From assembly GCA_021202635.1 (NCBI GenBank), contig JAJQCQ010000033.1, positions 26,776 through 74,186 of the forward strand: 47,411 nt of DNA. The letters run 5' to 3'. The notes beneath the pieces were generated by a model that was given only the letters and a program-made list of their open reading frames with translations, was not told the origin of the DNA and ran no database searches. The position numbers were made by a program, and so were the translations under genes. Positions 23,442 through 32,911 of the stretch are shown one piece after another. The stretch's first letter is position 1; every line of letters starts with the position of its first letter. Source of the stretch: Lachnospiraceae bacterium (GTDB lineage Bacteria; Bacillota; Clostridia; Lachnospirales; Lachnospiraceae).

Positions 23442-25568
23442 ATGAAAAGCTGGAACGATGAGTACACTTCTGTTCTTCCGGATGTACTTGCAGAGACTTA
23501 TGAGGTGCTCTCCTGCCTGAAGGATTCCACGGAAAGCACTTCTTACCTTCTCCAGGGAAAAGACCCGGACAGTCTGTATATTTTAAAAACTGCCTCAGAC
23601 CCGATCTTTGCCGGGCTGCTGGCGAATGAAAAGAACATTCTGGATGGCATCCATCATTCCATGGACAGCAAATTTTCTCAACGCTTTCCTTACGCGGTTC
23701 TGCTCTATGAGGATCCGTCATCGAAGGTGACTTTTTATATTCGCACGTACATCGAAGGGAAGACGCTGGAAGAGCTGTGCGAGACAAACTATGAGCAGGC
23801 CGGGCTGCCGCTCTGGCAGGCTCTGGATTATATCATTTCCCTGACAGATATGCTGCAGTTTCTGCACTCCATGACGCCTCCTCTGATTCATCGGGATATC
23901 AAGCCTCAGAATATCGTGATCGACGTGAATGGAGTCTGCCACTTCATTGACTTCGGCATCTCCCGCTTCTACCAGTCCGGCAAAAACAGCGATACGATTC
24001 CCATGGGCACCCGTCTCACTGCTCCGCCGGAGCAGTTTGGCTTCCAGCAATGTGACACCCGCAGCGACCTGTACTCGTTGGGCGTGGTGCTGTTTTACAG
24101 TCTGACAGGGGAATACAGTCTGAACCCCTCGCTCCTGGATGAACTGGATGCTTCTGTCGCTGCCATCATTCGCAGGGCCACGATGTTTGACCCCCAAAAC
24201 CGGTACCAGTCCGCAAAGGAGCTGCTGAGCGACCTGCTCGCAGTCCGGTATCCCTATGTCAATCAGAATCCTATAGGACAACCGAACCCTTCCCAGGCTG
24301 ACGACACACCGCAAAATGCTCCTGTTATGCCAGCTGCCACCGAAGGCCAGTCAAAAACCACAGTCGTCCGGAAAGGCACCGGCAAAAGCAGAACCCATTT
24401 TACGCCTCTTTTGCCTGGCGTGTTCTGCCTGTTTCTGATCCTTACCCTCCTGCTGCTGGTCCGTTTCCGGAACCAGCCGGACAGCCTTCCGGCTTCCGAA
24501 GCCAATACAGAGGCTTCCTTAGAGCCAGTCGCAGGCAGCACAGCAGAATCCTCTCCCACGTATACCTTTACAGAGCCTCTGATCGAAGAGGCAGTGCGCG
24601 AGCAGCTTGGACTCACGAGCGACGAGGGCATCACGGAAGCGGATCTGGAACAGGTGACTGCTCTGCATATCATGGGACTTCAGGTCTATTCGGATGAGGA
24701 TGAGATCTGGTTTCAGGGAGACTACCCCTATGTGTACGATGACGAGATGCGTGAAAGCGGCCTCTATGAGAAGACCGGAACCATCTCTTCCTTAGAGGAC
24801 CTGACCCATATGCCCAACCTGACCTGCGTGTGTCTCTACCGGCAGCAGATCACAGACATTTCGGTGCTGATGGAAAGCGGACTGACCATCACGGAGCTGG
24901 GGCTTGGCTACAACCCCCTGTCGGATCTGACTCCGTTAGAAGGCAATGACACTATCACTGTTTTAAACCTGGCCGGACTGGATATTTCCGACCCATCTGT
25001 GATCGCCACCCTTAGCAGTCTGCGAGAGCTTAACATCAGCGCAACCTCGATTTCTTCTCTAAACGGACTGGAAAACTGCCCGATTGAAATACTGAATCTT
25101 TTTCAGGTCAGTCTGACGGATTATACAGAGCTTGAGCAGCTCAAAGATCTGCGTTCTCTGGAGATTGAGTATCTCTCAGAGCCGATGATACAGACCTTGA
25201 AAGCACTTTCTCTGGAAACGCTATTCGTGCATCATATGAACGGCTATTCCTTAGGAGCGCTTTCTCCGCTGAATACGCTGGAAGATCTGGGCGTCTACGT
25301 CGGTTCCATGGAAACCATCTCCCTGGATGGGGCTGCGTTTTCTTCCCTGCAGACGCTGGATATAAAAGATGCCACCATTTCCGATTTCTATGGTCTGTCT
25401 TCCCTGACTGAGCTTTCTACACTGAAAATCTATTCCAGTGTCTGTGAAAGCTACGACGGACTGGACGCGCTTCCGAATCTGCGCACGATTTACTGCACCT
25501 CCGAACAGGCAGAAGCCATGCGCGCGCAGTATCCGGAGATGGATTTTTATTATTCTTATGCGGAGTGA
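23442..25568 (+). CDS. Transmembrane Ser/Thr protein kinase with extracellular LRR domain
   Basis: A 708-residue receptor-type kinase. The cytoplasmic kinase domain (about 15-270) has the ATP-anchoring Lys in LYILK (K49), catalytic IHRDIKPQN (150-157), metal-binding FIDFG (168-172) and PPEQF in the APE position (195-199). The glycine-rich loop is degenerate (CLKDSTESTSYLL, no GxGxxG). A juxtamembrane linker leads to one membrane helix (GVFCLFLILTLLLLV, near 325-340). The outer half holds leucine-rich repeats of internalin type, for example LNLAGLDISDPSVIATLSSL, LRELNISATSISSLNGLENC and LQTLDIKDATISDFYGLSSL. The start ATG follows GAGGAGG. The 3' end overlaps the convergent ASKHA gene by 13 bp. 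Likely a surface sensor; ligand and target unknown. Confidence 0.88.
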   Translation: MKSWNDEYTSVLPDVLAETYEVLSCLKDSTESTSYLLQGKDPDSLYILKTASDPIFAGLLANEKNILDGIHHSMDSKFSQRFPYAVLLYEDPSSKVTFYIRTYIEGKTLEELCETNYEQAGLPLWQALDYIISLTDMLQFLHSMTPPLIHRDIKPQNIVIDVNGVCHFIDFGISRFYQSGKNSDTIPMGTRLTAPPEQFGFQQCDTRSDLYSLGVVLFYSLTGEYSLNPSLLDELDASVAAIIRRATMFDPQNRYQSAKELLSDLLAVRYPYVNQNPIGQPNPSQADDTPQNAPVMPAATEGQSKTTVVRKGTGKSRTHFTPLLPGVFCLFLILTLLLLVRFRNQPDSLPASEANTEASLEPVAGSTAESSPTYTFTEPLIEEAVREQLGLTSDEGITEADLEQVTALHIMGLQVYSDEDEIWFQGDYPYVYDDEMRESGLYEKTGTISSLEDLTHMPNLTCVCLYRQQITDISVLMESGLTITELGLGYNPLSDLTPLEGNDTITVLNLAGLDISDPSVIATLSSLRELNISATSISSLNGLENCPIEILNLFQVSLTDYTELEQLKDLRSLEIEYLSEPMIQTLKALSLETLFVHHMNGYSLGALSPLNTLEDLGVYVGSMETISLDGAAFSSLQTLDIKDATISDFYGLSSLTELSTLKIYSSVCESYDGLDALPNLRTIYCTSEQAEAMRAQYPEMDFYYSYAE

Positions 25569-27292
25569 AACATCGCAAGCCGCGCTTTTACCGACGGATA
25601 GCGCTCCAGGTCCGTGTGCGGAAGCGCAGAGGCTGCCGTCATTTTCTGCAGAAAGTCCTCGACGGCACCAAACTGCACATACGTCATCCGGTCAAGGATT
25701 TCCGGAAGCTCCTCTACAATAGCGCGGTTCAGCAGCAGCATCCGCGCCCCTTTCAGCGACGTATTGCCCTCCGCATGAATCCGCTCCAGATCCACATCGG
25801 GATACATACCGATATTCACCGCAGACTCTTTCCTTACATGGGTTCCAAACGCACCGGCCATGTAGAAATCTGTCACGTCCTCCAACTCCAGCCCGGTCTC
25901 AGAGAGGAGATGCTCCATCATCGTATAAGCCGCAGCCTTCGTACGGATAAATTCCTGAATGTCACTCTGATAAAACCACAATCCCGGTGCGTAGCAGAAA
26001 GCATATTCTCCCTCTTGCGGACGAAAGGCGATCGCATCACTCGACTCCGGTACAAATTTTCCACGCAGGTCAATCAGACCATGCAGAAAAAGCTCTGAGA
26101 TCAGATCAATAATCCCTGAACCGCAGATTCCTGTCGGCATTCCGCCGCCAATGACATCCAATTGGACGGTACATGTGTTTCTTCCTATTATAATTGTCTC
26201 CTGGTTATTCCTTCCGCTATATGTGTCTGCTGGCGAAAGTCTCTCTGCGGGCGTTTGTTCCTGTCCCGCACACTCTTCTGACTCAGGAGACGAATCTGCA
26301 TAAGAAAAACAGATATGCTGTACCGCGCCGTCCGCTGCACGCATCCCGGTCTTTACAACGCCGCCTTCCAGTGCGGGGCCTGCCGCTCCGGCGCCGCAGA
26401 GCAGAAAATCCCGGTTTCCGACGACCAGCTCTCCATTCGTCCCCACATCAAAAAACAGAGAAATGGATTCCCTGTGATACAAATCCGTGGCAACCATTCC
26501 GCTGATGATATCCCCGCCCAGATAATTTGCCTTTCCCGGATAGCAGAATACATATCCTGGAATCGGGATATCCAGCTCCTCCCCTCTCAGGAATCCCGGC
26601 TGGTCTGCCTGGACCGCGTATGGAGCAGAGAAAACACAGAATGCATCCATTCCGATCAGAAAGTGGATCATTGTCGTATTACCGGCCACGGTCATCGAAA
26701 GACATTTCTTCGCAGCAATGCCGGTTTTCGCAGCAATGCGCTCCATCAATCCGATAATGGTATCCACGGTCGCCAGTCGAAGCTCTTCCAGATGCTCTGA
26801 GAAGGTCTTGTGCTTCGCCGGGCAAGGGAAATATGCGCGCTTCTGCTCGCCTGCGTCAGGCGCTGGTGACAATCCCCCGTCACGATCATGCGCATAAAAA
26901 ATACGCGTCAGGATATCCTCTCCAAACGCGATCTGCTGATTGTATGCACTCTCCTGCGCGACCACTTCCCCGGTATTGCAATGGATCAGCTGCATGACCA
27001 CGGTCGTGCTTCCCAGGTCAACCGCGAAACCATAATGCGCGTCGCTGGTATCCCCCGCCTCCAGATCGACTGCTTCCCAGCCTCTGCCGTCATAACATAG
27101 CGAAATGGTCAGCTTCCAGCCGGCTTTTTCGCAGAGCGGATATAATTTGCGCAGCACAAAAGCCGATGCTTTTACATCCTCACACCCTTTTTCCCGCAGC
27201 GAATCACAGATCCGCTGCCAGGAGGAACGGTTATCCTCCTCCGTGGGAGGATCCAATTCAAGAAACAGTTTCCGGCTGATTCCGCAACTCAT
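25556..27292 (-). CDS. ASKHA-domain (DUF4445) protein lacking the N-terminal ferredoxin
   Basis: Related to RACE proteins, which use ATP to reductively activate corrinoid methyltransferases. The 578 residues open with the linker segment ISRKLFLELDPPTEEDN, then the ASKHA fold: phosphate-1 loop FAVDLGSTTVVMQLI, MTVAGNTTMIHFLIG, FFDVGTNGELVVGN and FYMAGAFGTHVRKESAVNIG. The [2Fe-2S] ferredoxin domain that precedes this region in RACE proteins is absent; the start ATG has GGAGG 7 nt upstream and lies 16 bp after the MFS stop, so it has not been missed by misreading. A hydrophilic insert near the middle (about 330-365) is unusual. Function inferred; the target is unknown and no methyltransferase or corrinoid protein is nearby. 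Confidence 0.8.
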   Translation of the reverse strand: MSCGISRKLFLELDPPTEEDNRSSWQRICDSLREKGCEDVKASAFVLRKLYPLCEKAGWKLTISLCYDGRGWEAVDLEAGDTSDAHYGFAVDLGSTTVVMQLIHCNTGEVVAQESAYNQQIAFGEDILTRIFYAHDRDGGLSPAPDAGEQKRAYFPCPAKHKTFSEHLEELRLATVDTIIGLMERIAAKTGIAAKKCLSMTVAGNTTMIHFLIGMDAFCVFSAPYAVQADQPGFLRGEELDIPIPGYVFCYPGKANYLGGDIISGMVATDLYHRESISLFFDVGTNGELVVGNRDFLLCGAGAAGPALEGGVVKTGMRAADGAVQHICFSYADSSPESEECAGQEQTPAERLSPADTYSGRNNQETIIIGRNTCTVQLDVIGGGMPTGICGSGIIDLISELFLHGLIDLRGKFVPESSDAIAFRPQEGEYAFCYAPGLWFYQSDIQEFIRTKAAAYTMMEHLLSETGLELEDVTDFYMAGAFGTHVRKESAVNIGMYPDVDLERIHAEGNTSLKGARMLLLNRAIVEELPEILDRMTYVQFGAVEDFLQKMTAASALPHTDLERYPSVKARLAMFHSA

Positions 27293-27308
27293 GTGTTAGC
27301 CTCCATTT

Positions 27309-28499
27309 TCATTTTTCCCGTACGCACACGTTCTTTTCCAGTACCAGCCCGGTCAACAGCAAAACAGGAAATACAATCCCGGAGAGAATGCCGAGGTTCA
27401 GCTGTCCTCCAAATAAATTGTTTGCCATCGTCCCCACAAAGGTCGGTCCTCCGCTGCAGCCGACATCGCCGGCGAGCGCAAAGAGGGCAAACATCGCGGT
27501 CCCGCCTTTTGGCATCGCCCGGGTGCCAAGGCTGAAGGTGCCCGGCCACAGAATGCCGACGGAAAGTCCGCAGAGCGCACAGCCGAGAAAGCCCAGAACC
27601 GGCGCAGAAGAAAGTCCTATGATCAGATAACTGCAAAAGCAGAGGCAGGCGCTCACCCACATAAATTTCTTCAGATCAATCTTTTCGCCAAATTTACCGT
27701 AAAACAGGCGCGCGCTTCCCATGGTCACTGCAAAAAGGAGCGGTCCTGCCAGGTCGCCGACCGTTTTCGGTACGCCCAGTCCGCTCTCCGCATAGGCGCT
27801 CGCCCACTGACTGACCGCCTGCTCGCAAGCGCCCGCACATGCCATCAGCAGCATAAATACCCAGAACATGCGCATTGATGCCAGCTGGCGGATGCTGTAG
27901 CCCTCCTCTCCTTCTTCGAGCAGCGAACCGATCGGCACATTTGAAAACAGGATTCCATTCGCGATCGGCACAATGGACCAGATCACCGCCAGGATCTTCC
28001 AATTCTGTATGCCAAACACTGCAAAAAAGAGGCTGGAAAGCAGTACCACACCGACATGCCCCCAGCAGTAAAAGGAGTGTAAAAGGCTCATTGCCTTTGC
28101 TTTTTCATCGCCCGGGCAGGCCTCCATGATCGGACTGACCAGCACCTCCAGCAAGCCGCCGCCGAGTGCGTAGACCACCACTGCAATGCAGAGTCCCGCA
28201 TAGGCATCCGGAAGCAGTTCCGGCAGAACCGTCAGCAGAAGCAGCCCCGCCGCGGAAAAAATATGCGCGCTTACCACACAGGGACGGTAGCCGATTTTAT
28301 CCGCAAATTTCGCTGAAAGCAAATCCACCAGAAGCTGAATGCCAAAATTCAGACCGGTCAGCAGCGCGATTTTATCCAGCGTGACACCATACTGAGACTG
28401 AAAGGTCAGAAACAGCAGCGGCGCAAAATTGTTGATAATCGCCTGCACCGTGTATCCGATGAAGCAGGCGTAGATCGTATGCCTGTATTGTAATTTCAT
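27309..28499 (-). CDS. MFS transporter
   Basis: A 396-residue polytopic protein with about 12 hydrophobic segments, such as GLCIAVVVYALGGGLLEVLV and FWVFMLLMACAGACEQAVSQ. The loop LLSAKFADKIGYRP between helices 2 and 3 is the MFS motif. The overall pattern resembles the sugar-porter-like FucP group, but the substrate cannot be told. It is followed after 16 bp by the ASKHA gene, which suggests a two-gene unit, and is preceded by sufU with a 55-bp gap, so read-through from the suf operon is possible. Confidence 0.88.
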   Translation of the reverse strand: MKLQYRHTIYACFIGYTVQAIINNFAPLLFLTFQSQYGVTLDKIALLTGLNFGIQLLVDLLSAKFADKIGYRPCVVSAHIFSAAGLLLLTVLPELLPDAYAGLCIAVVVYALGGGLLEVLVSPIMEACPGDEKAKAMSLLHSFYCWGHVGVVLLSSLFFAVFGIQNWKILAVIWSIVPIANGILFSNVPIGSLLEEGEEGYSIRQLASMRMFWVFMLLMACAGACEQAVSQWASAYAESGLGVPKTVGDLAGPLLFAVTMGSARLFYGKFGEKIDLKKFMWVSACLCFCSYLIIGLSSAPVLGFLGCALCGLSVGILWPGTFSLGTRAMPKGGTAMFALFALAGDVGCSGGPTFVGTMANNLFGGQLNLGILSGIVFPVLLLTGLVLEKNVCVREK

Positions 28500-28554
28500 C
28501 CCTACTTATTCTTCCGGTATCTGTCTGCGCAGCCATAAACAAATGGCAGACAAA

Positions 28555-28989
28555 TCACTCGGTCTCCTCTTCATCCAGCATCTCTTTCATCGTCCGCCAG
28601 CCAAGCATCGCGCATTTCACACGGGCCGGCATGTGGGCAATATCCTGCAGCGCTCCGGCCTCTTCCAGCTCTTCCAGCTCATCGTCTGTAATTTCCCCGT
28701 GGATCATCCGTTTAAAAATATCCGCCAGATGCAGCGCCTCTTCACTGGATTTCCCGATGATCAGGTCGAGCATGATATCGGCGGATGCCTGCGAGATCGC
28801 ACACCCGTCCCCTGCAAAGGAACCGTCCACAATCGTATCATTTTCCACCTTAAGGTGCAGAAAAATATCGTCGCCGCAGCTCGGATTGACGCCCTCCAGC
28901 ACCAGGTTGGCGTCTGCCAGCGCATGCTTATGACCGGGATGCTGGTTGTGGTCGATCAGTATTTCATTGTAAAAGGTCCTACTCTCCAT
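28555..28989 (-). CDS. sufU: SufU-type Fe-S assembly / sulfur-transfer protein
   Basis: SufU accepts persulfide sulfur from SufS through a zinc site and passes it to the SufBCD scaffold. The 144 residues carry the three conserved cysteines in NPSCGDD, GDGCAIS and ARVKCAMLGW and the SufU-specific insert before the last (HGEITDDELEELEEAGAL). It overlaps sufS by 11 bp, so translation is probably coupled. Last gene of sufCBDSU. Confidence 0.95.
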   Translation of the reverse strand: MESRTFYNEILIDHNQHPGHKHALADANLVLEGVNPSCGDDIFLHLKVENDTIVDGSFAGDGCAISQASADIMLDLIIGKSSEEALHLADIFKRMIHGEITDDELEELEEAGALQDIAHMPARVKCAMLGWRTMKEMLDEEETE

Positions 28990-30229
28990 ATCCCATGTTC
29001 CTCCTTACCTGACCAAGCGCTTTTGTGAAGCGCAGGATTTCCTCTTCTGTATTGTAAAACGCCAGGCTGACCCGGGTCGTAGAACCAACCTTCAGATGCT
29101 GCATCAGCGGCTGCGCACAGTGATGTCCCGCACGCACCGCGATTTTCGCTGCACTTAAGATTTCTGAGACATCATGCGGATGAACACCGTCCACCGTAAA
29201 GGTCAGAATGCCATGATGGTCTGTCGCATCCTCCGAGCCGTACACATGCACACCCGGAATCTCTTTCATCCTGGAATACGCAAGCACCGTCAGCTGCTGT
29301 TCCCGCTTTTCAATCCAGTCAAAGCCCAGTCGCTGCATATAGCGAATCGCCGCCCCGAGACCGACCGCGCCGCCCGCGTTGACGGTGCCTGCCTCGAATT
29401 TATGCGGCAGCTCCGCATAGATCACTTTGTCGCGGGATACCGATTCGATCATCTCGCCCCCGCTTAAAAACGGCGGCATCTTTTTCAGCCACTTTTTCTT
29501 TCCATAAAGGACACCGATCCCATCCGGAGCCAGCATCTTGTGACCGGAGAAGGCCAGAAAATCCACATCCAGCTCCTGCACATCGACCGCCATGTGCGGC
29601 ACGCTCTGTGCGCCATCCGCGACAATCACGATGCCTTTCTCATGACAGACTTCCGCAAAGCGTTTGATGTCATTTTTGTGTCCAAATACATTGGACACCT
29701 GCGTAATGGCAACCAGCCGTGTCCGCTCCGTAAGTACGGCGCGCAGCATTTCTTCTGTAAATGCCCCGTTTTCGTCGCATTCCAGGTAAACGATCTTCGC
29801 ACCTGCGCGCTCGGCCGCCTGCCGCCACGGAAGCATATTGCTGTGGTGCTCCGCAATGCTTACCACGATCTCATCTTCCGGCTGAAACAGAACGCTGCCC
29901 AGACTGTAGGCAATCAGGTTCAGACTTTCCGATGCATTCCGCGTAAAAATAATTTCCTCGGTACTTTTCGCATTGATAAAATCCTTCACGATCCACCGCG
30001 CATTCTCGTACGCCTCTGTCGCTGCCTCGCTTAAGGGATACAGACCGCGGAAGGGATTCGCGTTCTTCGTCTCATAGAAATCCCGCACCGCTTCCAGTAC
30101 CGCCGTCGGCTTCTGAGAGGTCGCCGCGTTATCCAGATACGCATACTCTGTATTCTGAAGCAGCGGAAAATCCCGGCGAATATCTTCTATGTTCCATTTA
30201 TTCCGATTCATCTCTGGCATAAAACTCAT
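28979..30229 (-). CDS. sufS: Cysteine desulfurase SufS
   Basis: PLP enzyme that removes sulfur from cysteine to give alanine and an enzyme-bound persulfide. In 416 residues: AYLDNAATSQKP (N-terminal motif), EHHSNMLPW, DGAQSVPHMAVDVQELDVDF, the PLP lysine in FSGHKMLAPDG, and the persulfide cysteine in VRAGHHCAQPLM, typical of group II (SufS) enzymes. The start ATG at 30229 has AGGAAAGG just upstream; ATG 30211 is an alternative. Cotranscribed with sufD (55 bp upstream) and sufU (overlapping). Confidence 0.96.
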   Translation of the reverse strand: MSFMPEMNRNKWNIEDIRRDFPLLQNTEYAYLDNAATSQKPTAVLEAVRDFYETKNANPFRGLYPLSEAATEAYENARWIVKDFINAKSTEEIIFTRNASESLNLIAYSLGSVLFQPEDEIVVSIAEHHSNMLPWRQAAERAGAKIVYLECDENGAFTEEMLRAVLTERTRLVAITQVSNVFGHKNDIKRFAEVCHEKGIVIVADGAQSVPHMAVDVQELDVDFLAFSGHKMLAPDGIGVLYGKKKWLKKMPPFLSGGEMIESVSRDKVIYAELPHKFEAGTVNAGGAVGLGAAIRYMQRLGFDWIEKREQQLTVLAYSRMKEIPGVHVYGSEDATDHHGILTFTVDGVHPHDVSEILSAAKIAVRAGHHCAQPLMQHLKVGSTTRVSLAFYNTEEEILRFTKALGQVRRNMGYGE

Positions 30230-30284
30230 TTATCCTTTCCTGCCGCCCGGCGAGGACGGAAAGCGCAGTGGCTGCAGCTCTCAC

Positions 30285-31373
30285 TCACGCAAGGTACCCC
30301 TGCACCAGCTCCCGTGTCTTTTCATCCCGGATCTCACTGCAAATGGCATCGATCCGCGCCCGCGCCATCATCTCGTAAATTTCCTGCTCCTCTATCCCGC
30401 GGGAAGCGAGGTAAAACAGCAGGGCTTCATCCAGCCGTCCAATCGTTGCGCCATGGTTCCCTTCTACGTCCTCTTCCTCGCAAAGAATCAGGGGAACCGT
30501 CCGGTTGACTACTCCCTCCGAGAACAGCAGGACATCCTCCTTCTCATCGCCTTTCGCTCCGATGGAGCCATTCCGAAAATCAATCGTACCGCGGAACAGC
30601 TTTTTTGACTCTCCGCGCAGGACACCGGAGACATCCATACGGCTCGTCGTTTTCGCGCCGGTGTGGACAGCCAGATAATTCATGTCCAGTAACTCTTTTT
30701 TATCCAGCAGATAGCCAATCCTGCTTACCAGAGAGCTTGCCTTTGCACGCAGATCGGTGCGCATCCCCATATAGGTTTCACCGCCGCCAAGCACAATCTG
30801 GGTTGTCTCAATCTGTACATTCTCTGCACAGGATGTTCCGACATCATTCAAAAACGTAAAGTCCTCCGGCAGCTTCTGAATCTGCACCAGATGTACCTTT
30901 GCCCCACGTTCTGCACAGATCCTGGTCTGTACCGCTGCAAAATTGCCCTGCGGCTCTGCCACAGCCGGCGTCTGCACGGTGTCTGTCGCCTCTGCCTGGC
31001 AAAAATCCATAATCACGGTGATCTCACTGTTCTCACAGGCATGGACAGCAATGCGGTTCTGTACGGACTTTCCTGTCTCATAGGAAAAGTGCAGGCGTAC
31101 CGGCGCACTCTCTTTCACTCCCGCAGCTATCTCCCAGCCATGAAATCCTGCTTCACTCTGCTCCAGAAGCGCATCCAGGTCCGTACCGACTGCGCCCAGA
31201 ATATCCGCGGGGAATTCTTTTTCTTCCTTATTATAATAGCTATATGAAATCGTATCCGGCGTCTCCATCTCAATCGGTCCTCTGGCAGGAACAGAAACGC
31301 CGCGTAAACTGCCTTCGTTCACGTGCAGCCAGTTCCAGGTCGGGGCGGGCAGCCGGTTTACTGTCATATCCAT
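30285..31373 (-). CDS. sufD: Fe-S cluster assembly protein SufD
   Basis: Scaffold partner of SufB in the SufBC2D complex. The 362 residues have the beta-helix core shared with SufB (RTDLRAKASSLVSRIGYLLD, VHTGAKTTSRMDVSGVLRGE) and the conserved C-terminus EDVEGNHGATIGRLDEALLF, then YLASRGIEEQEIYEMMARAR. It is somewhat divergent and shorter than SufB, as expected. 43 bp downstream of sufB. Confidence 0.9.
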   Translation of the reverse strand: MDMTVNRLPAPTWNWLHVNEGSLRGVSVPARGPIEMETPDTISYSYYNKEEKEFPADILGAVGTDLDALLEQSEAGFHGWEIAAGVKESAPVRLHFSYETGKSVQNRIAVHACENSEITVIMDFCQAEATDTVQTPAVAEPQGNFAAVQTRICAERGAKVHLVQIQKLPEDFTFLNDVGTSCAENVQIETTQIVLGGGETYMGMRTDLRAKASSLVSRIGYLLDKKELLDMNYLAVHTGAKTTSRMDVSGVLRGESKKLFRGTIDFRNGSIGAKGDEKEDVLLFSEGVVNRTVPLILCEEEDVEGNHGATIGRLDEALLFYLASRGIEEQEIYEMMARARIDAICSEIRDEKTRELVQGYLA

Positions 31374-31416
31374 AGATCTTACTCCTCTCTGTGGCCTGAT
31401 CCTCTGTATCTCAATA

Positions 31417-32823
31417 TCACCCGATGCTCCCTTTCATTTCAAGCCGGATCAGATTGTTCATCTCGACCGCGTACTCGACCGGCAGTTCCTTAGAGACATT
31501 ATCCGCGAAGCCGCTCACAATCATCGCCCGTGCTTCGTCCTCCGGAAGTCCGCGCGACATCAGATAGAATACCGCCTCATCGCTGATCCGCCCGATCTTT
31601 GCCTCATGGCCGATGTCTGCGTCACTGGTGCGAATGTCCATCGCCGGAATCGTATCTGACCTGGAAATGCGGTCCAGCATCAGTGACTGGCAGGAAACCG
31701 AGGATTTGCTGTGTTTTGCTTTCGGATTCACCACCACAGAGCTGCGGAAGGTGCTGATTCCGCCGCCCTTTGAGATGGAACGCGTATTCATGTAAGAAGA
31801 CGTGTTCGGTGCATTGTGCACCATCTTTGCGCCGGTATCCAGATTCTGCCCCTGTCCGGCGAAGGTAACACCGGTAAACTCTGCCCGCGCGCCATCCCCG
31901 TTCAGAATACTCATCGGGTACAGATAGGAAACATGAGAGCCAAAGGAGCCGGACACCCACTCAATCCTGCCGCCCGCCTCAACACGCGCACGTTTCGTAT
32001 TCAGGTTATACATGTTTTTCGACCAGTTTTCAATCGTCGAATAACGCAGGCGGGCATTTTTGCCCACAAAAAGCTCCACGCAGCCTGCATGCAGATTTGC
32101 CACATTGTACTTCGGCGCCGAGCATCCCTCGATGAAGTGCAGATCCGCCCCTTCATCCACAATAATCAGCGTATGCTCAAACTGTCCTGCTCCAGGTGCA
32201 TTCAGCCGGAAATAAGACTGCAGGGGAATATCCACCTTTACGCCAGGCGGCACATAAACAAACGATCCGCCGGACCAGACTGCCCCATGCAGAGCCGCAA
32301 ATTTGTGATCGCGCGGCGGCACCAGCTTCATAAAATGGCTCTTGACCATGTCAGCGTACTCCCCCGTCAGGGCACTCTCCATGTCCGTATAGATCACGCC
32401 CTGCTCTGCGACTTCTTTCTTAACATTATGATAGACAAGCTCTGAGTCATACTGTGCACCGACTCCGGCCAGCGACTCCTGTTCTGCCTGAGGGATGCCC
32501 AGCAGATCAAAGGTCTTTTTAATCTCTTCCGGCACATCATCCCAGCTGGCCTTCATATTGGTATTCGTCCGCACATAAGTCGCTATCTTGTCCATATTCA
32601 GACCTTCAATCGACGGTCCCCAGTCCGGCACCGGAATCTCGTTGTAAATCTCCAGGGATCTCTGCCGGAATTCCCGCATCCATTCAGGATCATGCTTTTC
32701 GTCGGAAATCTGTGCCACAATCTCCGGTGTCAGCCCGGCCTGCAGCCGGTAGACATCTTTCTCTTCATTTTTTATATCATAAATACTGCGGTTGACGTCC
32801 TCAACCCAGGTTTTTTCTTTCAT
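31417..32823 (-). CDS. sufB: Fe-S cluster assembly protein SufB
   Basis: Main scaffold subunit of SufBC2D, on which the new cluster is built. The 468 residues show the strongly conserved SufB segments FVYVPPGVKVDIPLQSYFR, FIEGCSAPKY, TIENWSKNMYNLNTKRA, WVSGSFGSHVSYLYPMSILN and SVSCQSLMLD, and the C-terminal ISDEAVFYLMSRGLPEDEAR. Length is normal. It lies between sufC (88-bp gap) and sufD (43-bp gap). Confidence 0.97.
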   Translation of the reverse strand: MKEKTWVEDVNRSIYDIKNEEKDVYRLQAGLTPEIVAQISDEKHDPEWMREFRQRSLEIYNEIPVPDWGPSIEGLNMDKIATYVRTNTNMKASWDDVPEEIKKTFDLLGIPQAEQESLAGVGAQYDSELVYHNVKKEVAEQGVIYTDMESALTGEYADMVKSHFMKLVPPRDHKFAALHGAVWSGGSFVYVPPGVKVDIPLQSYFRLNAPGAGQFEHTLIIVDEGADLHFIEGCSAPKYNVANLHAGCVELFVGKNARLRYSTIENWSKNMYNLNTKRARVEAGGRIEWVSGSFGSHVSYLYPMSILNGDGARAEFTGVTFAGQGQNLDTGAKMVHNAPNTSSYMNTRSISKGGGISTFRSSVVVNPKAKHSKSSVSCQSLMLDRISRSDTIPAMDIRTSDADIGHEAKIGRISDEAVFYLMSRGLPEDEARAMIVSGFADNVSKELPVEYAVEMNNLIRLEMKGSIG

Positions 32824-32911
32824 GCTCTGTCATTACCTCCGGTTCCCGTTTTCCTGCTGTTTTTTCCTGCCCAAAGCACTGACGGACAGAATATGTTTCA
32901 CGGGTGCGTCC

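Noticed and set aside
27289-27660. Alternative frame upstream of the ASKHA gene as its missing ferredoxin domain
   Set aside because: No CxxxxC-type [2Fe-2S] cysteine pattern is seen in the region, which is occupied by the end of the MFS gene; the ASKHA start has a clear ribosome binding site.
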